64,000 nt of DNA from Ptiloglossa arizonensis (GCF_051014685.1 NC_135048.1:22710543-22774542); one strand, 5' to 3'. Shown: positions 1-13,470, counted from the first letter of the stretch. Notes: generated from the sequence alone by a model not told the origin. Translations and numbers: made by a program.

Positions 1-1900
1 AAATTCGCATTTACACGTTCCACGTCGAGCAGCAGACGTACGTACTATCTACGCGACCCACGAAAATCATAAACATCACGACCGGAGAATCGTTGTGACT
101 ATCACGCTTCGGTTGAAGTGCGTTTTATAGCTCTACGAAGAGGATTGCTTTAATGTATACAAGAGCCAATTGCTGCGAAACTGCAGTTATTAAGCTCATT
201 ATTCATTTCATATCTCAACGAGCACGCAGAGCGATGCAGGGGTTTGTTGAATTATTCAAACAGGTTTTCGAGTGCTCTTTCTTTCTCACGCTCTCTTTTA
301 CTCTCGTTCGTCCCCTACCCTCTGTACCCTCGGTGTTCTTCCAGCACTCTTTCCAAACTTCACGATCGGATTAACGAGCACGTAGCTGTTCAACGTCCCG
401 GTTCGTGTACCGATAAATTATTACAATTTCTAAATTCGGGCGCCACGCGCAGCCCGTGCGGTTTTCGCGAACGAGTTGCGCAACAAGCAACACGGTTTAT
501 CTTGGGGAAATGGTTAAGCCCAGGTTTTGATGAGTATCCCGCGGCCAATCTGTGTTCTCTGCTGCGTTACCCTCGGCCGAAAGGGGGACGGGCATTATTC
601 GTTCGAAGGTATACGCTCGACTAGATGGTTTCTAAAGTGTTGAAAGGATTTTAGAGGAGCGAATCGAAATTTGGCGAGCGGAGGAGAAAATAAGGTAACC
701 GCGCGATTCCACGGATAAAGATCAATCGTGGCGGGGCATTAAATTGAAATTGCGTTTCGCTTTTTAGGAAAATAGGCCGGCAGCGTTGGGATTGACCAAC
801 CTTTTCGAGTCGACGGGACCGAAAGTATTCTACGGGTTTTTTTTTTCTTTTTTCTTTTTTTTTTTTTTTTTTCGAAGTGCGCTGTATTCGAAGCTTCAAT
901 CGATACAATCCATCGGGTTAATTGTTACAACTGCGAGGGGAGAAGGAAAAATTTGATTCGCCGACGTTTCCCAGAAAATGTTCGCCTTTCGGAACTTCAG
1001 TTTATTATAAACTTTCGCGTATCCTGCTTTCTGCATATTTTTATTATCGAACTTTCTACCATTTAACTTCAACGGTGATTCCTTGCGCGAATAATTCATG
1101 CTTTCGAACGATTCGTTCTTTTTTCCTTATTTCTTTTATGATCACTTCGGGGGATCGAAACAAAGAAGAATAAATTGTCGTTTAAATTATTACCAGTGTC
1201 AATTTTCTATTCTATAATTTTCCATAGATACCACGTTCTATGATAAAAAAAAAAAGTGTGAAAAGATTATAAATATTTGTAACGCATTGTTACCGGTTTT
1301 GATGTATTTCTGGGACCAGTATAACAATAAAAACATTCCCAACGTAAAATAAGGTACATCGTTTGTAATTGCAAAATTTACTTCTACGGACGCACCACGT
1401 CAAGCGCTCTTGGCTACTTTGTAGTTAAATGTGTAACAAAAAATAATTCGGTCCTCTGTTTTTTCATCGAACACCGTATATAATGCATATATACCAGCTC
1501 CGTGGATCGTCTGAATGATTTATTTCCCACTGAAATGCTGGCCCGGAAATCGGCTGTGAGTTATTGAATAAAGTCGCGAGTCCGATGCGGCCGTGTTCTG
1601 AAATTGAAAATGCACCTTTTTCCCCCTGCTGTGCCAAAGTGCTTCGCTTTAATTTACGCAATCCAGATCAATTTACCGAGCACACGCGAACGCCTGTAAT
1701 AAGATTCGCGTCGTTATTGGAGAAGATAGATAGCGTGGCCGGCGAACGTTCGTTCGAAAATAACGTCCATGCGCCAATTAGTTTGGCGATCGTCGTGTGT
1801 ACCACGCTACGGTAATTTAAGCTACTGTTGATGAATCATCATCGCAAAAGTGACAATAAAAGCAATGGTAACACCGACGTTGATGTTGATCTATTATAGC
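1..1900. other. non-coding DNA, nothing recognised
   Basis: No ORF with a recognisable domain is present. A T-rich tract lies at about 835-872. The short ORFs look random in composition. Confidence 0.5.
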
Positions 1901-2562
1901 ACCAGTTGTGAATTAAGGAACAGAGGTACAGGTATTGAATCTTTGTCACAGATGTTTTGTGTCTTGGATATATAAAAGTTTCTAAATTTGTTACGTTACG
2001 AACGTTAGGGTATTTTCTATCGTAGTGTGCTACAGGTTATCATAGTATTGAACTACCTCTTGAATTTTTCTGTATACTCAAGTTCTTTTTGTTTGGACTC
2101 TGTTTCTTCTTGCATTCGAAATTTTATTTTTTAAATTGTGAGCAGCATCACAATTCAGAAGTCAGTATCTTCTCTTTAACCAGTTGTAAATTAAGGAACA
2201 GAGGTACAGGTTTGGGTCTTTGTCACAGATGTTTTGTGTCTTGGATATATAAAAATTTCGAAATTTGTTACGTTACGAGCGTTAGGGTAGTTTCTATCGT
2301 AGTGTGCTACAGGTTATCGTAGTATTGAACTACCTCTCGAATTTTTCTGCATACTCAAGTTCTTTTTGTTTGGACTCTGTCTCTTCTTGCATTCGAAATT
2401 TTATTTTTTAAATTGTGAGCAGCATCACAATTCAGAAGTCAGTATCTTCTCTTTAACCAGTTGTAAATTAAGGAACAGAGGTTCCGTTTTTTCTTGCATT
2501 CGAAATTTTATTTTTTAAACGGTGAGCAGCATCACAATTCAGAAGTTAATATCTTCTCTTTA
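1901..2562. repeat. 278-bp tandem repeat, two full copies plus a deleted third
   Basis: Copy 1 is 1901-2178, copy 2 is 2179-2455, and copy 3 starts at 2456 but lacks about 170 internal bases. Each begins accagttgtRaattaagg. Copies 1 and 2 differ by scattered substitutions only, so the duplication is fairly recent. Copy 1 also contains ttgaatttttctgta, a string shared with the flanks of the TATTCGAATA patches. Confidence 0.9.
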
Positions 2563-3535
2563 CGATCTCTGTGGACGACAGAAGATATTTTTTCTTCCAT
2601 TCGTGGTATAATTCGGAAATATACTTGTAGAACGTGTGTTCTGGAATCGAACGATTTACAATGAAAATACCTAGCGACGTATGTTTACGTACCGATAGGT
2701 TCAGCCACAGCGTAATCAATTGATCGTTCGAGGTCACCTAAGCATCCCACCGTATCGTTTGACTCTCCCCATCTTCAATCGTCGCATAAATTTAGAGACG
2801 CGCGTTATCTGTTTCTAAAAGTGGAGGATAAACTGACACGAGAAAGATAAAATGGAAAAATCGAGGCTCGGAAATGATATCAGTTTTAAAGTATTAAAAG
2901 CCTTTTCGATCGTTTGAATTGTAAGACTTTGTGGCTCTATTCTGCGAACGAGATAATTGTGTTACGGTTGATATTAACGAGTGGTAGGAGGATCGGAGAA
3001 ATTTTGAATCCAACAGCTCATCGAATTCAAAATTATAGCTGGTCGGTGAAATATACGCGATGAACGGAACGGTACCTAAATGGAACTCGAGCAGTTGGGA
3101 TTGGGTAACCCGCGGTTAATAATGTACCGTAAATAAGGGATGTAAGCGTCAGCAATGGCCACCGATATCGTGATTTCACTCATTGAACGGTCGTGTTGGA
3201 CGAAAGTAGCGTCGTTTTAATCGTTGTTGTAATTTACAGATATCGCGGTACTTTGAAAATTTGATGAATAATCGCGCACCCACGAGTACGCGGTTTATAA
3301 ATGTTCGAACGTCGATACGATCTGGCGCGCTCGATGTCGAAGCAATGTTGCGATTAATTTATCCTATGGTTTATCGACATTCCGGAAAATATGGCACGTT
3401 GCTTTGCTGTGTCTGGATCGTTGCACTGGCGTTTCAACCGAGAATTCAACAAAACGCAGGTATAAAATGCTCGTAAAAATGTACAAGGATGAAACATCTA
3501 CGCTGCGGAATAATTTCCGAATTTTGTTACGTTCA
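2563..3535. other. non-coding DNA, nothing recognised
   Basis: No feature is supported. A 71-codon plus-strand ORF at 3261-3476 has no recognisable motif. Confidence 0.5.
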
Positions 3536-3544
3536 AATATTCGA

Positions 3545-4500
3545 ATAATTCGGTGATTAAAGTATTCGTCAGATATAATTCGAATACTTCGGTAATTCGA
3601 ATATTCGGTGAATATAATTCGAATACTTCAGTAGTTCGAGTATTCGGTGAATATAATTCGAATACTTCGGTAATTCAAATATTTGGTGAATATAATTCAA
3701 ATACTTCGGTAATTCGAATATTCGGTGAATATAATTCAAATATTTCGGTAATTCGTGTAGTCGGCGAATATAATTCGAATACTTCGGTAATTCGAGTACT
3801 CGGTGAATATAATTCCAACACTTCGATAATTCGAGTACTCGGTGAATATAATTCGAATACTTTAGTAATTCGAGTACTCGGCGAATATAATTTGAATATT
3901 TCAGTAACTCGAATATTCGGTGAATATAATTCGAATACTTCAGTAATTCGAGTATTCGGCGAATATAATTCGAATACTTCAGTAATTCAAGTACTCGGTG
4001 AATATAATTCGAATACTTCAGTAATTCGAGTAATCGGCGAATATAATTCGAATACTTCAGTAATTCAAGTACTCGGTGAATATAATTCGAATACTTCAGT
4101 AGTTCGTATACTCGACGAATATAATTCGAATACTTCGGTAATTCGAATACTCGTCGAATATAATTTGAATATTTCAGTAATTCGTGTAGTCGGCGAATAT
4201 AATTCGAATACTTCGGTAATTCGAGTACTCGGTGAATATAATTCCAACACTTCGGTAATTCGAGTACTCGGTGAATATAATTCGAATACTTTAGTCATTC
4301 GAGTACTCGGTGAATATAATTCCAATACTTCAGTAGTTCGAATACTCGACAAATATAGTTCGAATGCTTCGGTAATTCGAATACTTGTCGAATATAATTC
4401 GAATACTTCGGTAATTCGAATACTCGTCGAATATAATACGAACACTTCGGTAATTCGAATGTTCGGCGAATATAATTCGAATGCTATTTCGATACTTAAA
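3545..4500. repeat. 39-bp minisatellite of the TATTCGAATA family, about 24 units
   Basis: The units follow ataattcgaatacttcggta plus attcgagtactcggtga with point variation. Because 39 is divisible by 3 and the unit lacks in-frame stops, the array reads as a 323-codon ORF (13-residue period, EYNSNTSVIRVLG-like) on the plus strand and a long ORF on the minus strand. Higher-order structure is visible: the variant unit ending attcgtgtagtcggc recurs at 3751 and 4180, exactly 429 bp (11 units) apart, followed by the same series of variants. Read as DNA satellite, not protein. Confidence 0.92.
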
Positions 4501-4524
4501 ATGTTTGATCGACAAACACAATAA

Positions 4525-6560
4525 GGAACACTCGCCACCGAGAAAGAAGCGATTACAGAACTAGACGCCAATGTCTGTCAGACGTTCCGAGCGCTTCTCT
4601 TCATATCCCCGCATCAGATACGAACACTTCAACTGCAAGTGCATCTGGCACTGACTCGAGTTTAAGCTCGGCTCATCCCCGTCCAGCTTTGATCATACTC
4701 GACGCGCTGATTGACGCGCAGAGACGTAATAATGCGAACAGCCCTTCTATTCGCCCGCAAACAATCCTTCGACTGTTGGTGCATATCGAATACCTTGTTT
4801 CGCGAATAACGCATCGAATTCTTGCGATTGTTGCTAATCGTTCCCTTTCCCAATTACCTCGTGTAACTCTTGTCTCAACCGGTTGCTACAACCTACTGCG
4901 GTAGTTCAGGTTCTAACAATGGTGTGCCATCTCTGGAAACTTAAGGACCGAGATTTGTGTCGAATAGATCTACAATACCATCCGCGATTCTTCGAACGAT
5001 AGTGAACTTCAATTTCAATCCAAACATGTATTCTATATTTTTTATCTCGAATGGACACTCTTACACCTAAAAAAATTGCATTTTTATTTGACTTTAGCGG
5101 TGCACGAAGTAGTCAAGTATTCGAAGAGTATTCGAAAGATCGAGTACTCGAATTATATTCATCGAGTATTTGAATGACCGAAGTATTCGAATACCGACAA
5201 AATTCGACAAGCAATCTCAGCTTTATTGACGAAGAGAGTGAACAGAATGTGCAGAAAGTGAGCAAGTTGGTAATGAATGAAAAAAATAATGTTAGGGGTA
5301 TTTTCGTTACACATATCCGGGTACAAATTTTTTTATACATTCAGGTAATACCGTAGCCTGTTGTAAAAACTTGTCAATACATTTTCAAACATTGCTTCGA
5401 TAATTTTCACTTTTTAAAAAGAATACACGAAATAGTTTATCGGTTCTTTTTTTTTCATTTTTGTAAATTTCAAATAAATATCCGTTATTTTTGTTCCGTC
5501 GTTGGTGCTACCGTGGACAGATATCGTTACTTTCGAAAATCGATGCACGCGTCCGGCGTACATGTTTCAATTCGTTGACGCTTCATTCGACGTTGCCTTC
5601 GGCGCGACACGCCTTTCGTTTCAGTCGAAAACGGAGGACCGGCGAGCGAAAAGTGCATGACACTTTGTGACCGCGAGAGTTCCGGTACATTATCCACGCG
5701 ACGAAATGCATTCTACGAACCATCGTGCGAAACGTGCACCGTTACTGTACACCGTTTCAAACATTTTCGAACAAATCCTTTTCCACGCATAGTAAAAACG
5801 CCATTACATTGCAATTACAAATTGTAGATATCTTCCTATTTGCGTAATTTTTAATAATGATTTTTTTTTAGTTTGCGTGTTAGCAACAGAACTATCGTAT
5901 ATAATCATATTTGAAATTTACGTCTTTAAGAGACACCAATTTTTCAATTTTAGAGGATCGATATTTTTGTTTGCATTTTCGTCAAATTTAAGAATTTAAA
6001 AATTCCGTTTTAAAATATTTCTCGATATTAGTTTTTTTTTTATACTTACGTATAAAAGAAAGGTAGTACGCCTTCTGAAGGACTTTCTAAAAATTATCCA
6101 TTCCATCGTGTTGGATACTCGTTTAATAGATCTTGCGACTCATCGAAATAAAAATGAACCACGATCGCACTCGGCAATCAGTCTGAACATCGAATCTAAT
6201 TCGTAACTTTTTAAGACTAGAATCCAACGTAATAGATTCAACTACCAGCTGGGAAATTTTGTGCCATGTCAGATGATGGTACTTTTTCCATGCAGAGAGG
6301 AAAGGTCTTTTTTGGGCTTTCCGCGCTTTACACGAATCCACTAATTTAATTCTGACACGCGCGGAGATTAAGAGAATTTCTCGCAGAGCTTGCGAAGACT
6401 AAATTCAGCGATTATCTCGTTTACCATCGCTTCGTATCCATAGCTGCCGTGTAATAAATCACCAGTTTGGAATAGTGGATTCAAACGTGAACAATGTGAC
6501 TGAAGATAGTTAAAATCGATCCCGGCAAATCTACGAACGGTCGCTAAATTTCATCCGGCT
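4525..6560. other. non-coding DNA with one small TATTCGAATA patch
   Basis: A short diverged patch of TTCGAATA-like motifs lies at about 5110-5200. Nothing else is recognised; all ORFs are short and featureless. Confidence 0.5.
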
Positions 6561-6776
6561 CGAGTAAAATTATAATCTTTTCATCCTTCGATAACTTTTG
6601 TATTCGTGTAATACTCTTCTGACCTCTTAAGTTGAAATTTCACTGACGATTTAACTCTCTATTGCATAATGCGACCGATAGAAATGTCTATTCTATCTGC
6701 ATAGTATTCAAATACCCAAATATTCGAATAGTAACTTATACAGACAGCATTCGATTGGTATTCGAATTATATCCAT
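6561..6776. repeat. 215-bp dispersed direct repeat, copy 1
   Basis: It begins cgagtaaaattataatc and ends attcgaattatatccat. It matches 7644-7857 almost base for base, with a few substitutions and single-base indels. It includes a TATTCGAATA-type patch near its right end. Confidence 0.88.
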
Positions 6777-7643
6777 GAAATATTCAAATACTCGAAGTGT
6801 TCGAATATCAATTAATTCACGATCGTATAAAGATACAAGAAATGATTTCATTTTATAATTACTCAGAAATTAAATAAAATTTCCTGCAGTAGAAGGTTAA
6901 ACCGCAGAAGCTCGATGTTCACAACACGTCATTTTCCACTAAAGACTGTAAAAAAATTTGTCACAAAAATTTCCCTTCGTCTCTACCAGTTTTCAATATT
7001 AGGATTGAGAATTAAGGTATCAGGAGAGTGGAACTTCAGAAGATGAGTTTATTCTTGAGGCTCGAGTTACCGCAGCTAAAAGCGATACGCGTACCTTGTA
7101 TATTTTATTGTGTTAAAAACTTGCAATGTTTCATCAGCAAAACGAGGAAGGGGTGCACCGTGGATGTTTCTTGTAGATATACACAACAATCAACGTTAAG
7201 TAACCTGACGGATTAAGCGTTTCTGAGAGGGCCCATCGGAATTCCAATAATTGCTCGAGGAATGTTAATGTAGCGCAGTTGCATCGCGAAGCTACCTTAC
7301 TTGTGGCTTGTGGCGTGCAATAAGGGTACCCTGGTGAGAATTAACTCGGTGAGAACTTAACGGGGCTTCCCTTCAAAAGTCGTCGCTTTGGGGATTCCTC
7401 TAAGGGTAATCTTGGTGGTCGTCGAGCCAGGACAGGTCGAGGTTGCCTTGGAATTGCCATAATTGGCAATCCTGTGCAATTAGTTCACTTCTCGTATCCT
7501 TTACCGGACAAAAAGATTCGAGGTAAATTTTCTTATTGCACATTGGCACACTGTCCAGGTGACGTTTTCAGAAATCTTCGATAAATTGGCCTGGATCACT
7601 GTTTGGATGTTTGGATATTTGGATAATTGCAGTACCTGTTAGT

Positions 7644-7857
7644 CGAGTAAAATTATAATCTTTTCGTCCTTCGATAACTTGTATTCGTGTAATACTCTTC
7701 TAACCTCTTAAGTTGGAATTTCACTGACGATTTAACTCTCTATTGCATAATGCGATCGATAGAAATGACTCTTCTACCTGCATAGTATTCAAACAACCAA
7801 ATACTCGAATAGTAACTTATACAGACAGCATTCGATTGGTATTCGAATTACATCCAT
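7644..7857. repeat. 215-bp dispersed direct repeat, copy 2
   Basis: This is the same sequence as 6561-6776 in the same orientation, 1,083 bp away. The DNA between the copies (6777-7643) is not duplicated, so this is either a local transposed duplication or two insertions of one element. Confidence 0.88.
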
Positions 7858-8056
7858 TAGTTTTCGATTGAATGCTTCTTTTCGAAAGAAAGAGCATTAC
7901 GATGATAGCTCGTGTACAGTTGGGAGCTGAAAAGATGATTCTTGAATCGAGGGGAATGTTATGGTACGTGTAGTAGGGACTATAGACGTCACAATATGTC
8001 GCGTGAAGAGTTAATGGCTCGGTTTGCGCTATCTCCTTCATTGTCGCGAAACTGAA

Positions 8057-8075
8057 CCGCTAGATGGCGCCACTG
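8057..8075 (+). promoter_or_regulatory. CTCF-like motif
   Basis: The sequence ccgctagatggcgccactg fits the CTCF core CCASYAGRKGGC at all but one position. This is only a motif match; occupancy is unknown. A related site in the opposite orientation lies at 49780-49794. Confidence 0.35.
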
Positions 8076-9482
8076 GAGCTGCGCCATACAGCTGCGCAGA
8101 ACCATTGCACCAATAATGACGAAGCAACCGAACAAAGTATTCTTTGTTGAATACGTATCGTTACATTGGAGAATATAATCTACAGAACGACAATCATTTA
8201 CGATATAAGAGTAATATTCTTTCAGAAGAATAAAATTTACAGAAAAAATTCATAACCTTTGTACTACATATGTGCACCATTTTTATGTATATGACAATTA
8301 GCAAAGTATCGGTTGCATTTCTTGGAATTCGTTCTCTGAATGAAACGTTATATATTTAATAAAGAACGATTTCCAAACCTTTCGAGTTACTTTCCATGTT
8401 TCCAAGCTGAAGAAATAATTCTCATTGTTGAAATCGCGTGCATCTGTTAATTATTTCGAATAATTGAACGTCCGGCGCTATTGATTTTCAGTGTCCTTTG
8501 TTTGCACAAAAACGTCTGCCAGAGATACGCAATTGCGGGTATATAGATCATTAATCAAGTAATTGCGATTCTGCGTAATTGGTTAATGAATATCGCGAGG
8601 AATTATTCCGTTGTTAGTCACGGTCATCTGGGAACGCGATTTTATGGTTTTGTTCGTGTTGTGTTTATATCGGGGGGAAGATAAATGCCACGCTATTTAT
8701 CAGTGACATCGGACACGTGACATCGTCGAAGACGAAGTGATACAAACCGATGTTTCGTTCCCCCTTGTATCATTTTCGTTTCAACGTCTCGTGTCTTCAC
8801 TATAGCGATATCTTCGATTCGCCGAGTTTCGAAACGGAATTAAATTTCCCGGGTCATTTGATCGTAACGGTTTATTTTCGTCGTGATAGCATCGAGGGTG
8901 TATAAATTTTTAAGCGTATTAAAATTTCGATTATTTGCTTCGCCATTTAAAGTATTTCAATCGCGATACGCGACATTGTACGTCGCTAGAGACTTCGCCG
9001 AGTTTATGTAGATTCCATTACCGCGCGACACGAAAATAATTATTCGGGGTGAATCGTTCATCTTGATTACTACGAGGAAGAACGTAACAACGATGATTGT
9101 TCTCGGAACGAGTGAATATCATCGATGACTTTACGATACGCGTAAAGACGATGTTGACAGCATTGACAATTTCAAACAAAACCACTAGTGAAAATATCGT
9201 TATCGATATTTACATTTGCCATTTCGAAACAAACAATTTCTTTCCAATATTTTATCGTTGTCCGTTATTATTATTATTATTATTGAATGTGTTTATTGAA
9301 TATATGTTAAAGTATACACACGAGTATATTTAAAGATAAAATATAATTAAAACAGGTATACACGTGAAACACGAGGGGTAGCTAAAAGTACTGTTATTGA
9401 AACAGAAATAATTGACATAGTACACGTTAGTTGATTTCAAATTAGTCAATGTAAATTTGTAGAATTATGAACAGATTCAGAG

Positions 9483-9484
<2 letters not shown>

Positions 9485-9517
<33 letters not shown>
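9485..9517. repeat. 33-base poly(T) tract
   Basis: An uninterrupted T run. It could be the antisense poly(A) tail of an old retroposed sequence or simple slippage; no retroelement body was recognised beside it. Confidence 0.9.
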
Positions 9518-9520
<3 letters not shown>

Positions 9521-10369
9521 TTGTTTTAATATTCTTTTCTCAGATCGTTCGGATGCAACGCCAAGGCAAATAATACGTTCCGGTAACTCAATAAAATGGA
9601 TTTCCTTTGAAGCGAAGACGTTGAATATTTTCTTCAAATTATACAAATAGGATTTGCGCGGCATTATTCGCAAGAGAATACAATCAGGTGGCTTTTAGAA
9701 GACATTTTATATTCGTTTCGTACTAAAGGATTTATTTGTCGACAGTGTTACCGGAGCAAGCAGCCGGAGGAAAAATAACGAAATGATTGACATAAATAGC
9801 CATACCGTCTAGAACATTATAGTCGGTATTGACGTAAGTGTCTCTATCGCAGAAATAGGCATTCCATTAAACTGGACATTCTGATTGCTCGCCCATTACG
9901 AGTCACGGAGATCAAAACTGGTATCGTCCGTTCCCGAAATATTTGCTCGATAGTGATAATTTATTACTCGAAATCGAATCACGATCCGCGACGCAATTAA
10001 CTGACTATCGATCTTTAAATTCATCATGGGATCGGTTAGAACGTGTCACCGATACTTGCCTAATACAAGTATTCTCAAACGAACTTGTCAAACCTTGGAC
10101 TAATTCTAGAGCGTACGTTGCAAAAATATTTCACTCGTGATTGAAAGGTAACAAAATTTATTCGCACTTGGGCATTAATCTTCGACTTGTGAGAAATCGT
10201 GAGAAGAGATTTTCAATGGATCTTTCCACAATATTCGCAAAGATCGACGATATTATATTTGTGCAAGTTCGCCACGAGCGGAACTAAAATTCACGAGGCT
10301 CGTAAATATACGAAATGTCTAATAAAAGTTCGGTGACTGGAAAAGATGATGACGCAATTAGCGACTGGT

Positions 10370-11320
10370 AACTTCTCAGTAAATGAAGTTAACGCAGAAA
10401 AGGAAATTAAATTCCAGCTACGTTCCCTGGCGTCTCCGCGTTACCGTGCCATCCAGAAATTCATGTTGTCTATGCTGCTTCGAAAGTTTCGAAAGTTCGT
10501 AATACTTAGCAGACGAAAATTTCCAAAAGTTTAACAGAAATTGACTCGAATAGCAATGGACAAAACCGGGCGAAAGAATAGAACGTTTCAGAATGGGAAA
10601 TTAAATGTTAAAGTCGAGAGAAGAGATAAGCGCGTTCGAATGATTTTGTGACGGGAATATTTTCATTGAAATTTACAATACTGGATATAATTATCGAATC
10701 TTTGGAACAATTAGACATTTCGTGTCGTTAGAAAAAAGAAAATTAAATTTTTCGCTTATTAAATTTTAGCTTTTTATTCAAAACCGAACGATGGTGTTCT
10801 CTCTGAAATTTATTTTATTTAAAATTTGTCGAATAGTCGAGTGGCTCGTAAACGAAGCCCGAAAGCTTGTTAATGCAACGGGTAGCGTTTATCGATTGTT
10901 GTAAGAAAATGAAGCTAACGTTGTAGAGGAAATTGAATTCTAGCTACGCCGGATTACCGTTACGTTCAGATATTACTTATACCCAGAAATTTATATTTCC
11001 CCTTCAAGTTGCTTCGAAATTTATTAACCCCTCTCCACCCATGGATCTGAAAAAGTTCAGCGGTCGGATAGGACGATGGTGCGGTTATCGTCCGGTAACC
11101 GTCCTAAGAAAATAAAGTTAGCGCGAAGAAGGAAATTGAATTCCAAAAACGCTACGCGGCGCAGTATTGAGATACTGTTATTATACATCTATTTCTTCGG
11201 AGCTCAGGCTGTTCATAGGTCTAGGGAACTTAGCAATTCTAAGATTTCAACGAATAACGACATGGTCGGCGGCTCGTAAGTGGTGCATCAGAATGAAATC
11301 CTCGGGGGAAGGGTAATTGA
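10370..11320. repeat. degenerate long-period repeat
   Basis: A motif like gaaaatgaagctaacg followed by gaaattgaattcYagctacg recurs near 10385-10425, 10908-10950 and 11105-11145, with a weaker trace near 11300. The copies are strongly diverged, so boundaries and period are uncertain. Confidence 0.4.
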
Positions 11321-11792
11321 ATTTTGAAAACGTTCTATAACATCGTAAAACCTGCCCCAGGAAACTATTTATGCTCAGGATAAGGTTGTTCTCCTTTTTT
11401 TTTTCTATATCTTTTTAATGCCGGAAAAAGTTTAGCCAATTTAGAATTCAAATAGTTTGGATATCACGTTAGTGGTAAATCCAATAAAATTACTTCTAAT
11501 AAGCCGTTTGTTGGTTAATGGTTTTTAAAATATCCATACAAAAAGGATCTAAAGTCAGAATGAAATTATAAGACAAAATTCTACACCAAAAACCAAAAAC
11601 GAGAAATGTGTAGTCAAGTTTGTGAAAAAGAAAGAAAGAAGGACGAAAAAAAAATATTTTTTAATATATTATTCCAAATAAAATATAATAAGTTTTATTC
11701 GAAATATTTCTCAATGCATCTTGCACTTCAAGAGTTATATCAACGCGAATAAACTGGATGGCTATGATATGAGGGATAGTTTCCTTCTTAAA

Positions 11793-12490
11793 AAAAGAGT
11801 TAGTAAAGTATTCGTCAGACTGTCGGATAGCGCAGTCATTTGCCTTTCAAACGAGCGCGAGAGCATTAAAATACGATGATTTTCAACGATGTTATAGCCA
11901 TTGTAGTGCAAACTACTTGTCTGACCACGGACGGGGGGTTATACTATTTGTCCGGCCATGGACGGGGGTTATACTACTTGTCTGACCACAGACAAGGTAA
12001 TTCTACTTGTCCGGCAACAGACGGGAGAATTCTACTTGTCTGGCCATAGACAGGGCAATTCTACTTGTGTGGTCACAGACAGGATAATTCTACTTGTCTG
12101 ACCGCACGCGGGAAATAATTCTACTTGTCTGACCATATACGGGATAATTCTACTTGTATGGCCATACACTGGATAATTCTACTTGTCTGGCCACGTGCGG
12201 GATAATTCCACTTGTTTGGTCATATACGGAATAATTCTACTTGTCTGGCCATACACGGGGGTCCTACTACTTGTCGGGCCATATACGTGTCTCCTACTAC
12301 TTGTCCAACCATATACAGTCGTCATACTACGTGTCTGACCGTAGACGGGTCACACTACTCGAGCATTATAGCAACATAGAATTCAAACAGCAATCACTTT
12401 ATTAATACTGAACCCAGACTATTGTCACAATAATCAAACTCTACTTTCTGCGAGTGTATAGTCAGACAATTATGGTCAGACAAATTGAAA
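11793..12490 (+). mobile_element. dispersed element with a 29-bp minisatellite, copy 1
   Basis: A left module at 11793-11910 (aaaaagagttagtaaa..., with tgtcggatagcgcagtca inside) matches 58121-58246. It is followed by about 15 units of 29 bp (ttctacttgtctggccatac-type) to about 12350. Past the array, inverted half-units occur at 12458-12485 (atggtcagacaa is the reverse complement of part of the unit), giving a partial foldback. The left module has a weak RNA polymerase III A-box-like string (tagcgcagtca) but no good B box. No coding capacity is seen, so if mobile it is non-autonomous. Confidence 0.65.
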
Positions 12491-13470
12491 TGCGGTTGTA
12501 CGGTCAGAAATTTCACTTTAAAGTTGAAAAATGTTGACAAGAACGTATACGATCGTAGCTCTCGAGTTAAGTCAACGAACATTTCTTCAAAGTTCCATCA
12601 AAATCAGTTTCTAACTGTTCCCCCTCAAAAAAAAAAATTTTTTTAAATTTGCTCAAATAAAATAAAACAACACGAACGTATACGTGAAACTAGTACCAAG
12701 GTGGTCTGTTTCTAATGGACCATATTCTATAGCGCATCGGTCAACGTGTCAGGGCCAGGAAAATCGATGTTCTTAGATTTCCTTCGAATTCACCGATATG
12801 GATGTGGCCGGGCGGAAACGCACGCAGGGGAAACGAATTTGCGGTGGATCGTGACGAAGGTAGACGGAGATCTTTTTCTCAACGATTCGCTGGCACACGG
12901 GGACTAGCATCACGCTTCGAGAGACCACTCTCGTTAGCGAAGAGTTAATTAACGTCACGTCGTACATAGGCAGAACTCAGAACGTCATTACTGAAATCCT
13001 GGGAAAAAGTTATTTATGGTGGATGTTCTTCGATTTGCCACGAACCACTGTTTGCGGAACACTCCGTTCGCTCGTTGCCCTCCGACCTTATTTCTGCTGT
13101 TTTTTTTTTCCCCCACCCTGCGCCTTGTCTTGTTCCCAGTCACCGCCCCCGCGTTCGTGTTTTCCTCGTTAGACTTTCGGCCAACAAGGCGAGAAATTTA
13201 TTTCTTCTCGTCTTCCTTTCTTCCTTTTGCAACGTGTTGTCTGCATTTCGTTTCGAAATCTTGCCGCGGCACGTTGCAAAGAATTCACGGCCCAGCGGTT
13301 CCGGCTTTCGAAGATCGAATCTTTACCCCGGATTCAAGTAATGAGGTCAGCCTCCGTCGTTATTTATGTAACAACTCATCGACGAGAGAAGCCTGCCTAC
13401 GGCCGCAAAATGTAAACACATTAATTTATCTTCCTCGAGCGGAAACCGTTGCATAGAATATTTTTAATAA
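12491..13470. other. non-coding DNA, GC-rich patch, no gene recognised
   Basis: The 12.75-13.43 kb part is richer in CpG and has overlapping plus-strand ORFs of 146 and 88 codons. Neither shows a recognisable domain, so no gene is called. Confidence 0.45.

Larger units (their letters stand above)
7858..10340. other. non-coding DNA, no gene recognised
   Basis: It contains a short (TTA)n at 9264-9284 and a 33-base poly(T) at 9485-9517. No ORF has a recognisable domain. Confidence 0.5.

Noticed and set aside
3553..4524. 323-codon ORF encoding a 13-residue repeat protein
   Set aside because: The underlying 39-bp DNA repeat is open on both strands simply because its period is divisible by three. 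The same motif family forms ORFs in several frames elsewhere (45.2-46.0 and 47.4-47.9 kb).
11815..11890. tRNA gene or clear tRNA-derived SINE head
   Set aside because: Only an A-box-like string is present. The B box is poor and no cloverleaf can be drawn, so it is mentioned only as a weak hint.
11911..12350. CRISPR array
   Set aside because: The 29-bp units are directly adjacent with no spacers and vary among themselves, as in a minisatellite. The DNA is eukaryotic.
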